Shown here one piece after another: positions 8,025 through 15,252 of a DNA stretch of 44,997 nucleotides. Source of the stretch: Hymenobacter sp. GTDB lineage: Bacteria; Bacteroidota; Bacteroidia; Cytophagales; Hymenobacteraceae. Location of the stretch: contig JANXOE010000088.1 of the NCBI GenBank assembly GCA_025353745.1, positions 1 through 44,997 of the forward strand, given 5' to 3'. A program made the translations under genes and the position numbers. The notes below the pieces were generated by a model, which was not told where the DNA came from, made no database searches, and saw only the letters and a list, made by a program, of their open reading frames with translations. How positions within the stretch are numbered: position 1 is the stretch's first letter; every line of letters begins with the position of its first letter.

Positions 8025-8960
8025 CTACGGAGCCGCCGGCCCCCGCCGGCCGCCGAGCACCACCAGCCCCACGGCCACCACCGTGACGGCCGCCCCGCCG
8101 AGCATGGCCGCGTTCAGGGTTTCGCCGGCGAAGGCCCAGCCGAGCAGCAGGGCCACCACCGGGTTCACGAACGCGTAGGTGCCGGCCAGCGCTGGCTCCA
8201 CCGCGCGCAGCAGCCAGACGTAGGCCGTGAAGGCCACGATGGAGCCCACGGTGACCAGGTACGCGTACGCCAGCCACGACTTGGCCGTGACCTGCGCCAG
8301 CGCGAAGCCGGTGGTTTCGCCACTCAACCAGCTGGCCGCCAGCATCACGGCCCCGCCGCACAGCATCTGCATGGCCCCGGACAGGAACGGCGAGGGGGCC
8401 GGCTGGTGGCTTTTGGAATACAGCGAACCCGCGGCCCACAGCAGCGAGGCCGCCAGCACCAGCGCCACGCCCACGGCCGGGTGGCCGGGCCGCGCCACCC
8501 CGGCCGCGCTCGGGTGGGCGGCCAACAAGCCCATGCCCACCAGGCCCAGCGCCAGGCCCAGCGCCACCCGCCCCGTGGGCCGGGCCGTGACCCCGCTGGC
8601 CCACCCCAGCACCGCCAGAAACATGGGCACCGTGGCCACCAGCAGCGCCGTGAGGCCGCTGGGCAGGTACTGCACCCCGAGCGTGGTGCCGCCGTTGCCC
8701 ACCGCCAGCAGGCAAAACCCGATGACCAGCGCCGGCCCCCAGCCGCTAAGGGCCGGCCGCGGCTCGCCCCGCCACCGCATCAGGCCGTAGAGCAGGGCCC
8801 CCGCCAGCGCGTAGCGCGTGCCGGCCATGAGCAGCGGCGGCATGCTGGCAATGGCAAACTTCACCACCAGGTAGGTGGATCCCCAGATGAGGTAGACGGC
8901 GGCAAACGCCGCGACGAGGGCCCCCCGCGAAGGGGCGGCCCCTGAATTGGAAGCAGGCAT
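8025..8960 (-). CDS. EamA/DMT-family transporter
   Basis: A 311-residue integral membrane protein of the drug/metabolite transporter superfamily (EamA, YedA-like), which exports metabolites or amino acids through the inner membrane. Two repeats of five helices are visible. The first starts with AAVYLIWGSTYLVVKFA (the usual IWGS motif) at about 17-33. The second starts at about 145 with VGVALVLAASLLWAAGSLYSK. The end of the second repeat has the conserved AGTYAFVNPVVALLLGW. The short C-terminal tail (GGRRGPAAP) is cytoplasmic. Length fits the family. The substrate cannot be told from sequence. It is transcribed away from lpdA, and the two starts are 121 bases apart, so the promoters are divergent. 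Confidence 0.9.
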   Translation of the reverse strand: MPASNSGAAPSRGALVAAFAAVYLIWGSTYLVVKFAIASMPPLLMAGTRYALAGALLYGLMRWRGEPRPALSGWGPALVIGFCLLAVGNGGTTLGVQYLPSGLTALLVATVPMFLAVLGWASGVTARPTGRVALGLALGLVGMGLLAAHPSAAGVARPGHPAVGVALVLAASLLWAAGSLYSKSHQPAPSPFLSGAMQMLCGGAVMLAASWLSGETTGFALAQVTAKSWLAYAYLVTVGSIVAFTAYVWLLRAVEPALAGTYAFVNPVVALLLGWAFAGETLNAAMLGGAAVTVVAVGLVVLGGRRGPAAP

Positions 8961-9030
8961 AAAAGCATTAAAACCACCGCGAAGCTACGCCGCCCGCCCC
9001 GCCGGCAGGGCCCGCAAGCGCCCCGGGCAG

Positions 9031-9038
9031 TACCTTTG
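9031..9038 (+). promoter_or_regulatory. Bacteroidota -7 element upstream of lpdA
   Basis: TACCTTTG matches the Bacteroidota TAnnTTTG consensus, 43 bases before the lpdA start. No TTG is seen at the expected distance upstream, so only the -7 half is supported. Confidence 0.5.
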
Positions 9039-9081
9039 GCGCCACTGGTTTTCATCGGCTGCGGCCGGCATTTGCTCTCCT

Positions 9082-10488
9082 ATGAATCAATACGACGTCA
9101 CGGTAATCGGTAGCGGCCCCGGCGGCTACGTGGCCGCCATTCGCTGCGCCCAATTGGGGCTGAAAACGGCCCTCATCGAAAAATACCCCACCCTGGGCGG
9201 CACCTGCCTCAACGTGGGCTGCATCCCCAGCAAGGCCCTGCTCGACTCGACCGAGCACTACCACAACGCGCACACCACCTTTCAAGAGCACGGCATCGAC
9301 CTGGAAAACCTGCGGGTGAACATGCCGCAGATGATCGACCGCAAAGCCGGCGTCGTGAAAGCCAACGTCGACGGCATCGCCTACCTGATGAAAAAGAACA
9401 AGATCGACGTGCTGCAAGGCCTTGGCTCGTTCGTCGATAAAAACCACATCAGCGTCGCGCCCACGGGCGGCGGCGAAGCCCAAACCATCGAAACCAAGAA
9501 CGTCATCATCGCCACCGGCTCGAAGCCGACGGCCCTGCCGTTCATTCAGCAAGACAAGCAGCGCATCATCACCAGCACCGAGGCCCTGAACATCCGCGAG
9601 GTGCCGGGCCGCCTGGTGGTGGTGGGCGGCGGCGTCATCGGCCTGGAGCTGGCCTCGGTGTACGCCCGCCTGGGCACGAAGGTGGCCATCGTGGAGTACA
9701 CCGACAGCATCATCCCGACCATGGACCTGAGCCTGGGCAAGGAACTCAAGCGCGTGCTGGGCAAAATTGGCATCCAGTTTTACCTCAGCCACAAGGTGAC
9801 CGGGGCCGTCCGCACCGGCGACACCGTGACCGTGACGGCCACCTCGCCCAAGGGCGAGGAAATCAAGCTCGAAGGCGACTACTGCCTGGTGGCCGTGGGC
9901 CGCTCGGCCTACACCCAGGGCCTCAACCTGGAGGCCGCCGGCGTGCAGCTGGAAGAGCGCGGCCGCGTGAACGTGGACGCCCACCTGCAAACCAACGTGC
10001 CGGGCATCTACGCCATCGGCGACGTGGTGCGCGGGGCCATGCTGGCCCACAAAGCCGAGGAGGAGGGCGTGTTCGTGGCCGAAACCATCGCCGGCCAAAA
10101 GCCCCATATCAACTATCTGCTCATCCCGGGCGTGGTGTACACCTGGCCCGAAGTGGCCGGCGTCGGCTACACAGAGGAGCAGCTCAAGGAGCAGGGCCGC
10201 GCCTACAAAACGGGCTCGTTTCCCTTCAAGGCCAGCGGCCGCGCCCGCGCCAGCATGGACACCGACGGCTTCGTGAAGGTGCTGGCCGACAAAACCACCG
10301 ACGAAATCCTGGGCGTCCACATGATCGGGCCGCGCATCGCCGACCTCATCGCCGAAGCCGTGACGGCCATGGAGTTCCGCGCCTCCGCCGAGGACGTGGC
10401 CCGCATGAGCCACGCCCACCCCACCTACGCCGAAGCCATGAAGGAAGCCTGCCTGGCCGCGACGGAGAACCGGGCCCTGCACATGTAG
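9082..10488 (+). CDS. lpdA: Dihydrolipoyl dehydrogenase (E3)
   Basis: A 468-residue flavoprotein disulfide oxidoreductase that reoxidises dihydrolipoamide with NAD+. It is the E3 subunit of 2-oxo-acid dehydrogenase complexes and possibly of glycine cleavage. An FAD-binding GSGPGGYVAA is at 10-19. The redox disulfide C42/C47 is in GGTCLNVGCIPSK. The NAD-binding VVVGGGVIGLELAS is near the middle, and YAIGDVVRGAMLAHKAEEEG contacts FAD. The catalytic pair H446/E451 is in HAHPTYAEA at the C-terminus. Length is as expected (about 470). The start is the ATG giving MNQYDVTVIG; the upstream in-frame stretch is unlike the family. With sucA and sucB nearby it completes the oxoglutarate complex, though two unrelated genes intervene. 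Confidence 0.96.
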   Translation: MNQYDVTVIGSGPGGYVAAIRCAQLGLKTALIEKYPTLGGTCLNVGCIPSKALLDSTEHYHNAHTTFQEHGIDLENLRVNMPQMIDRKAGVVKANVDGIAYLMKKNKIDVLQGLGSFVDKNHISVAPTGGGEAQTIETKNVIIATGSKPTALPFIQQDKQRIITSTEALNIREVPGRLVVVGGGVIGLELASVYARLGTKVAIVEYTDSIIPTMDLSLGKELKRVLGKIGIQFYLSHKVTGAVRTGDTVTVTATSPKGEEIKLEGDYCLVAVGRSAYTQGLNLEAAGVQLEERGRVNVDAHLQTNVPGIYAIGDVVRGAMLAHKAEEEGVFVAETIAGQKPHINYLLIPGVVYTWPEVAGVGYTEEQLKEQGRAYKTGSFPFKASGRARASMDTDGFVKVLADKTTDEILGVHMIGPRIADLIAEAVTAMEFRASAEDVARMSHAHPTYAEAMKEACLAATENRALHM

Positions 10489-10501
10489 CGCTGGCAACAT
10501 G

Positions 10502-10561
10502 CCAGGACGCAAAAAGCGGCGGCTGCTCCCAGAAGAGCAGCCGCCGCTTTTTGCGTCCTGG
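10502..10561. terminator. Bidirectional 26-bp-stem terminator
   Basis: A perfect 26-base inverted repeat (10502-10527 and 10536-10561) with an 8-base loop. An A5 run lies inside the left arm and a T5 run inside the right arm, giving a GC-rich inner stem with U-tracts in both directions. It separates the convergent lpdA and cold-shock genes. Confidence 0.9.
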
Positions 10562-10569
10562 CGTGCGGC

Positions 10570-11037
10570 TTAAGCGGCGGCCGTGGCGGCTTTCACGCGC
10601 ACGGCGGTGGGGCCCTTCTGGCCCATCTCCACCTCAAAAGTTACTCTGTCGCCTTCCTTGATGGGGCCCCCGGCCAAGCCGTTGGCGTGGACAAACACGC
10701 TTTCCTGGGTCTGCGAATCTTTAATAAAGCCGTAGCCCTTCGAGTCGTTGAAGAACGCCACGGTGCCGGTGCGGATCGGGTCTTCCTGGGGCAGGTCTTC
10801 CTGCCGGGCAATGCCGATGCGGATGTCCTCGGTCTTGATGGCCTTCTTTTTGGTCGGGTCGGGCGGGGTCGATGAGATGTTGCCGTTCTCGTCCACATAA
10901 GCCAGCATCTCGTCCAGGCTTTGGCCTTTTTTAGCGTTGGCCAAGCGTAGTTCGCGCTTTTCCTCTTTGTCGTTCTTTTTTTTCAGCCGCTTCTTTTCGT
11001 TCTCTTTTTTGCTGAATGTTTCTTGTGCTCTCGCCAT
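10570..11037 (-). CDS. Cold-shock-domain protein with long charged N-terminal extension
   Basis: A 155-residue nucleic-acid-binding protein. The C-terminal 65 residues form one cold-shock (OB-fold) domain: GTVAFFNDSKGYGFIK at 91-106 with RNP1 at 100-106, and RNP2 VFVH at 114-117. The N-terminal 40 residues are extremely Lys/Glu/Arg-rich and predicted to be a single charged helix. A linker (about 40-88) contains SLDEMLAYVDENGNISSTPPD. Typical CspA proteins are about 70 residues, so the extension doubles the size. Similar N-extended forms are common in Bacteroidota. A role as RNA chaperone is inferred from the fold. It is a single-gene unit with a strong shared terminator. Confidence 0.9.
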   Translation of the reverse strand: MARAQETFSKKENEKKRLKKKNDKEEKRELRLANAKKGQSLDEMLAYVDENGNISSTPPDPTKKKAIKTEDIRIGIARQEDLPQEDPIRTGTVAFFNDSKGYGFIKDSQTQESVFVHANGLAGGPIKEGDRVTFEVEMGQKGPTAVRVKAATAAA

Positions 11038-11312
11038 GGGTGGTTGGTAGTTGGGGGTAGCTGCTTCGCCAAATTAATACTAAAAGGATAAAACGGCTAA
11101 TTTGATTCCGCCGAAAGTACGAAAAACTCACCGGATGGCCCTGCAAGTCGCCACGAAGCCCGGTGAAGCCCGCACTTGTGCCGCCACTTGCCTTGGGTTA
11201 GGAAAGGGCCGTCAAATCGATGGGATTGGATAAAATCCAACGAATCCACTATGATTTGCCTACTTAGTTTGGAGGCAGACATTGGCCCTGGGTAAGCCCC
11301 TGCGCCGTCCGG

Positions 11313-12083
11313 CTAGGCGGTTTCCGGCTTGGCAGAGGTTTTCAAATCAACCGCTTCCGGGGCGGGCCCGTAATCGCCTTGGCTGTAGGCAATGGCCGCC
11401 AAGCCGTGGGCCAGGGCGCGTTGGCCGCGCTGGTTGAGGTGGAATGGATCGGCGAAGAGGGCGGGGTCGGGGCGGAGCAGGCGGTGGGCGTCGAGCCAGT
11501 GGCAGTTGGGCAGCGGGGCCAAGCCCCAGCGCAAGAGCCGGCCGCCGAGGCGGCGCAGGGCGTCGGTGGTGGGGTCGAGGCAGGGGAACGTCGAGAGGAA
11601 AATAAAGTCGGTGTCCGGGTGCTGGCCCATGAATTCGTTCAGGCCGCGGAAGGCGCGACGGTAGCGCGGCGAACATTGCCAGATCAGAATTGTAAGCAAA
11701 CCCAACCCGGCTATGCGGAAGCCGGTAGGCCAGATCGAAGGGGGCGGATGCGATGCAGTTGAGGACGAAGCTGCGCCCTCAGACGGTTTCACCATCTTTT
11801 TTATTGCCGGCTTTGCGCCTAAAGAGCGTTTAAGCTGGTAGATCAGTCCCCGCAGGCTGGCCGAAAATTCGTAGTTGCCGAGCTGAAGCACCACGTGCGA
11901 GGGCCTTTGGGTCCCGATGGTTGCAAAGTGCTCAGACAATCGAACGAACTGCAGATGACCTACTTGTGTCACCACTTCACCGCCGAGCAACTCGGCAAGC
12001 AGCGCAGGAAACGAATCGCAGAGGCCGAAGGGATAGCCAAGGGTGTGGCAGCCGCCTAATGCGGCAATCTCTACGCGTTTCAT
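11313..12083 (-). CDS. SGNH/GDSL-hydrolase-like protein with Cys at the nucleophile position
   Basis: A 256-residue protein with the block layout of SGNH hydrolases. Block I is GGCHTLGYPFG at 10-20, where the catalytic Ser of GDS is replaced by Cys12. The block III-like LQLGNYE includes N70. The block V DPFHLNQRG carries D212 and H215, the expected Asp-His pair. A hydrophobic stretch at about 126-140 (GFRIAGLGLLTILIW) may be buried or a membrane anchor. Such proteins act on esters or acylated sugars. With Cys in place of Ser, activity is uncertain. Base composition falls towards the 5' end (about 11670-12083), and AT-rich DNA follows, suggesting a locally acquired segment. The catalytic family call is moderately sure; the substrate is unknown. 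Confidence 0.65.
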   Translation of the reverse strand: MKRVEIAALGGCHTLGYPFGLCDSFPALLAELLGGEVVTQVGHLQFVRLSEHFATIGTQRPSHVVLQLGNYEFSASLRGLIYQLKRSLGAKPAIKKMVKPSEGAASSSTASHPPPSIWPTGFRIAGLGLLTILIWQCSPRYRRAFRGLNEFMGQHPDTDFIFLSTFPCLDPTTDALRRLGGRLLRWGLAPLPNCHWLDAHRLLRPDPALFADPFHLNQRGQRALAHGLAAIAYSQGDYGPAPEAVDLKTSAKPETA

Positions 12084-12622
12084 AGTCAGGTTGTTATGCT
12101 TTTTGGTTAGAAGTTTATCACGCTATGCTTATGATTTATAGTGCAATAAACATATTTGAAATTTGGGACGCAAGTGTCACAATAAAATCATTTATGTTTT
12201 GCCTGTGAATTAGGAGGCGTGCACAGCAATGACGGCTATGCATCACCCAACGTAAAACGCATACCGGGGCACGGCCGCGGTTGCAGAGTTGGAACGGAAC
12301 ATATAAACTGGCCTTTACCGTATAAATGTACAAAATATTATATATAAACCATCATTAATAATCTGTAATTAAATAATCTGTAATTAAATACGTTGGCATC
12401 GATTCGGCGTTGGTGTTTTGTAAAAACTTTTGGAATATACCCCTCGCGGGTTGCCAATACGCTGTTAGTTGATGATTTTATTGGTTTCGCTCGGTGGGCA
12501 GGAGGGTCGGTTGGTGCAGTTCCGACGCCCTGTGCAGCCGGGCCAGCAACTCTGGCCCGGCCCGGCCGTAACAGGCCCTGGAAGCCTTAGCAAAAGGTTT
12601 TTAAATTTTATTTCTTAAGTAT
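12084..12622. other. AT-rich gene-free stretch
   Basis: This 539-base gap between divergent genes is much richer in A+T than the rest of the window, above all at 12100-12180 and 12300-12480. It holds a short tandem repeat and several TATA-rich words. Open frames here are short and composition-driven, and none looks coding. It probably carries the promoters of the two flanking genes and may be a remnant of acquired DNA. Confidence 0.6.
12357..12386. repeat. Two-copy 15-bp tandem repeat
   Basis: The unit AATAATCTGTAATTA occurs twice, back to back (12357-12371 and 12372-12386), followed by the first bases of a third copy. It lies in the AT-rich gap upstream of a lipoprotein gene and could be a protein-binding site. 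Confidence 0.7.
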
Positions 12623-13282
12623 ATGAACGTCAAACTGCTGGGCCTGCTGGCCGCCGCGCTCGCCGCCGCCTCCTGCTCCCAAGAAAAAAAAACTGAGACC
12701 ACCGAGACCACGGCCGCCGTCCCTCAGGCAACGACCACCACTACCACAACCACCACCGTGGACACGGCCGCGTACCGCCCCGGGGCCGATGCCTTGGCTG
12801 CCCGCGTGGCCCAGGACCTGAAAATCACCGATCCCGCCGTGGTGACGCGCATTAAGAACGGCTACTATGCCCGGGGCCGTGCCTTGCAAGGCTACACTAC
12901 GCAGTACGCCACCGACACCACCGGCCAGTACGCCGCCATCAAGGCTGCCAACGACCGGGCCAGCCAAAACCTGAAGGCCGCCCTCTCCGCCGACCAGTAC
13001 AAGGCCTACGCCGCTGGCCAAGGGACTTACTACGAGGGCCCCTACACCGCGGTGACCACGGCGACGGCCCCGGCCCACAAGCCCAGCCTTGGTGCCCGCG
13101 TGGGCCAGGGCTCGGGCGTGAAAAAGGTGGAAAACGGCGACGAAAGCCACAAGGTAAAGTACGAGAACGGCGCCAAAATCAAGCGCAGCGACGACGGCTC
13201 GCTGAAAATCAAGCGCGCTGACGGCACCAAGATTAAAATCGACGAAGAAGGCCACCGCACCGTAAAGAAAAGCTTGCTCTAG
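12623..13282 (+). CDS. Thr-rich lipoprotein of unknown function
   Basis: A 219-residue protein with a lipoprotein signal (MNVKLLGLLAAALAAASC, lipobox Cys at 18). A Lys/Glu/Thr-rich linker follows, with a run of nine Thr (about 37-45). A helical middle domain (about 52-140) contains LAARVAQDLKITDPAVVTRIKNGYYARG and ALSADQYKAY. The C-terminus (about 170-219) consists of short Lys/Asp/Gly repeats (KVKYENGAKIKRSDDG, KIKRADGTKIKIDEEG) that look like beta-hairpin repeats. It is probably anchored in the envelope. The middle domain resembles that of the smaller lipoprotein at 16734, which also has a helix ending in a KY motif. Function unknown. A clear terminator follows 40 bases after the stop. Confidence 0.75.
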   Translation: MNVKLLGLLAAALAAASCSQEKKTETTETTAAVPQATTTTTTTTTVDTAAYRPGADALAARVAQDLKITDPAVVTRIKNGYYARGRALQGYTTQYATDTTGQYAAIKAANDRASQNLKAALSADQYKAYAAGQGTYYEGPYTAVTTATAPAHKPSLGARVGQGSGVKKVENGDESHKVKYENGAKIKRSDDGSLKIKRADGTKIKIDEEGHRTVKKSLL

Positions 13283-13321
13283 GGCCCCTGGCCCCGGTTG
13301 AACGGGCCGCGATGAATGCAA

Positions 13322-13355
13322 AAAAAGCCCTTTCCCGCACGGGAAAGGGCTTTTT
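13322..13355. terminator. Bidirectional intrinsic terminator
   Basis: A perfect 15-base stem (13322-13336 and 13341-13355) with a 4-base loop; the outer five pairs are A:T, giving T-runs on both strands. It lies between the convergent lipoprotein and DinB-like genes. Confidence 0.92.
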
Positions 13356-13372
13356 AAATGAATTGGCGGGGG

Positions 13373-13837
13373 CTACGTCTGGCCATGCTCGTGCACAATC
13401 TGCCGCACATGGTGCTCCAAATGCAGCACGTAGTCGTCGATGAGCCAGTTGAGCGTGACGGGATTGTTGTTGGAGGTGAAGCACTCCGTGGCCAGTGCCG
13501 ATTCTGGAATTTGGGATAGCAGCCTGATGATGAAATTGTTGTAGGCAGTCCAGAGCATGAGCAGCTCGTCGGGGGGCGAGTGCTGGTAAGCGGCCAGGCG
13601 CACCCAGGCATCCTGGTCGTAGGCCTGCAGCCGGAGGGGCGGGGGAGTTAGTTGCACCAGCACGAAGCGGGCGTGGTTGTTGGCCGCCGAATCGATGAGG
13701 TGTCCCAGGGTTTCTTTTTTGCTCCAGCGGCCGGGGCCGGCGCGGTGCAGCAGCTCAGCTTCCGAAAACCGGCCCCACTGCTGCGCCAACAGCGCCAGCT
13801 GGGCATCGAGGTGGGCAAGGGCTTCGGCTAGTATCAT
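13373..13837 (-). CDS. DinB-superfamily protein
   Basis: A 154-residue four-helix-bundle protein of the DinB/YfiT type, a family of putative metal-dependent enzymes that includes thiol S-transferases. Family signs are GPGRWSKKETLGHLIDSA (about 34-51), whose His46 is the usual first metal ligand, and the C-terminal DYVLHLEHHVRQI, whose His residues supply the others. The middle has the typical YDQDAWVRLAAYQ and LWTAYNNFIIRLL helices. There is no signal peptide, so it is cytoplasmic. It lies 42 bases downstream of the PAP2 gene on the same strand and may be co-transcribed. The substrate is unknown. Confidence 0.85.
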   Translation of the reverse strand: MILAEALAHLDAQLALLAQQWGRFSEAELLHRAGPGRWSKKETLGHLIDSAANNHARFVLVQLTPPPLRLQAYDQDAWVRLAAYQHSPPDELLMLWTAYNNFIIRLLSQIPESALATECFTSNNNPVTLNWLIDDYVLHLEHHVRQIVHEHGQT

Positions 13838-13879
13838 GCCCGTAAGGTACGGAGGTGGGTGGAAGGACAGGGCCCCGGC

Positions 13880-15013
13880 TCAGAGGGGCAGCGCGCAGCT
13901 CATGCCCGTGAAGGGGCCGTAGGTGAAGGGGGCCAGCTTCGCCCGGCGGTACCAGGGCTGCGGCCGGGGCGGGGCCGCGTGGCCGAGGCCCCCCGGGGCG
14001 GCCCCCACGCGGGTGCGGCCGTGGGCCACCGCCACTTTGGCAAAGGCGTAGCCCATGGCGATGCCCAGCGGGTAATCGGAAGCCCAGTGCACGCCGTTGT
14101 TGAGCATCGACAGCCCCAGCAAGGTCATCAGCCCGTAGCCCACGGGGCGAATGAAGTGGTATTCGGGGTAGTTGTCGGCGATGACCGTGACCGTGGCCAT
14201 GGCCGTGGCCAGGTGCCCGGTGGGAAAGGCGTCGTAGTTGGGCACGAAGTGCTGGTAGTCGTTGTACTTCGGAAACAAGTCCCACTCGCCCCGGGGCCGG
14301 GTGGAAACGTAGGGGCTCTGGCGGCCGGTGAGGTGCTTGAGCACCTGCACCACCACCCCCGTGCTGAGGATGGCCTCGCCCAGCTCGCTGGAAGTTTGCA
14401 GGGCCCGGTTGTCGCGCCCGATCAGGCCGTAAGCCCAGAAGCTGCTGGCGATGGTGAGGTGCGTCCAGCCGTCGCCGAGAAAATAAAACGCGCTGTTGAC
14501 GTTATCCGGCGCGTTGAATTCAATGGGCAAATTGACGCTGCCGATGTGAAACGGCAGCCGGAACAAGTTGCGCTGGGTGGCCGTGGGGTCCAGGCCCAGG
14601 GAGCGGCCGCCGCGCTGCACGGCGTCGAGCAGCGCCTGGTCGGCCAGGTAAAGCACGGCGGTGCTGCCCACGATGCCGGCCAGCACGGGCACGTTTTTCT
14701 TCCGAAACGCGTAGCCCGGTACCTCGCCGATGTCGCGCGGAATGTGGTAAAGCCATTGGAGCGGCCGGGGCCGGTCGTAATGCCAGGTCACGCCGGGGGC
14801 CACGGTGTAGTCGGAGGTACGGGCCCGGCGGGTGGGGAGCGAGTCAGCCGGGGCAGCGGCCACGGGCCGGGGGCGAACGGTGTCGGCCGGGGCCGTGCGG
14901 GCGGCGGTCGAATCGGGGGCCGGCGCGGCGGCAACACCCAAGGGAAGCAGCAAGGTCAACAGCAGCGCCAGGGGCTGCTTCGGCCACCGCCAATGCGGAT
15001 AGCTTGATAACAT
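13880..15013 (-). CDS. PAP2-family phosphatase
   Basis: A 377-residue exported or membrane-bound acid phosphatase-like protein. The start at 15013 gives MLSSYPHWRWPKQPLALLLTLLLPLGVAAA, a signal peptide or first membrane segment. A longer frame to 15100 adds residues without family character. An Ala/Pro-rich linker follows, then a catalytic domain with the three PAP2 signatures in order: KHLTGRQSP (KX6RP-like, with Ser before Pro), FPTGHLATA (PSGH-like), and NNGVHWASDYPLG (SRX5HX3D-like). Hydrophobic helices surround them. The first and third motifs are degenerate: an expected Arg is replaced by Asn-Gly near the catalytic His. Likely substrates are lipid phosphates such as undecaprenyl diphosphate or phosphatidate, by family knowledge. 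Confidence 0.85.
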   Translation of the reverse strand: MLSSYPHWRWPKQPLALLLTLLLPLGVAAAPAPDSTAARTAPADTVRPRPVAAAPADSLPTRRARTSDYTVAPGVTWHYDRPRPLQWLYHIPRDIGEVPGYAFRKKNVPVLAGIVGSTAVLYLADQALLDAVQRGGRSLGLDPTATQRNLFRLPFHIGSVNLPIEFNAPDNVNSAFYFLGDGWTHLTIASSFWAYGLIGRDNRALQTSSELGEAILSTGVVVQVLKHLTGRQSPYVSTRPRGEWDLFPKYNDYQHFVPNYDAFPTGHLATAMATVTVIADNYPEYHFIRPVGYGLMTLLGLSMLNNGVHWASDYPLGIAMGYAFAKVAVAHGRTRVGAAPGGLGHAAPPRPQPWYRRAKLAPFTYGPFTGMSCALPL

Positions 15014-15128
15014 AATAAGAATTAGAGCAATAGGATAAGCGGGCAAGTGGTGAGGCGCGGGTTGCGGCGGCCGATAACCCGCGGCTGCGCGAAACCGCAA
15101 CCCCAGCCCCGGGCCAGGGTTGCGGGCG

Positions 15129-15136
15129 CAAAGATA
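15129..15136 (-). promoter_or_regulatory. Possible -7 element for the PAP2 gene
   Basis: Read on the minus strand this is TATCTTTG, matching TAnnTTTG, about 116 bases before the PAP2 start. No TTG is seen at the right distance, so support is partial. Confidence 0.35.
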
Positions 15137-15252
15137 ACATTGCCGTCACGTTGGCCGAGGGCGGAGCCCGGTGTGCAGCGCGGCGCGTACCTTTCAGCAG
15201 GCCGGGGCCCTGCGTTGGGCCGGGCCCGTTTTCCACCCTACCCGTTGCCGTT

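Noticed and set aside
8960-9081. Operator between the divergent EamA transporter and lpdA
   Set aside because: Apart from the -7 word at 9031 no clear inverted repeat is present in the shared upstream region.
12393-12590. 65-codon open frame in the AT-rich gap
   Set aside because: Composition-driven, without any motif, and placed in a region that shows no coding signal.
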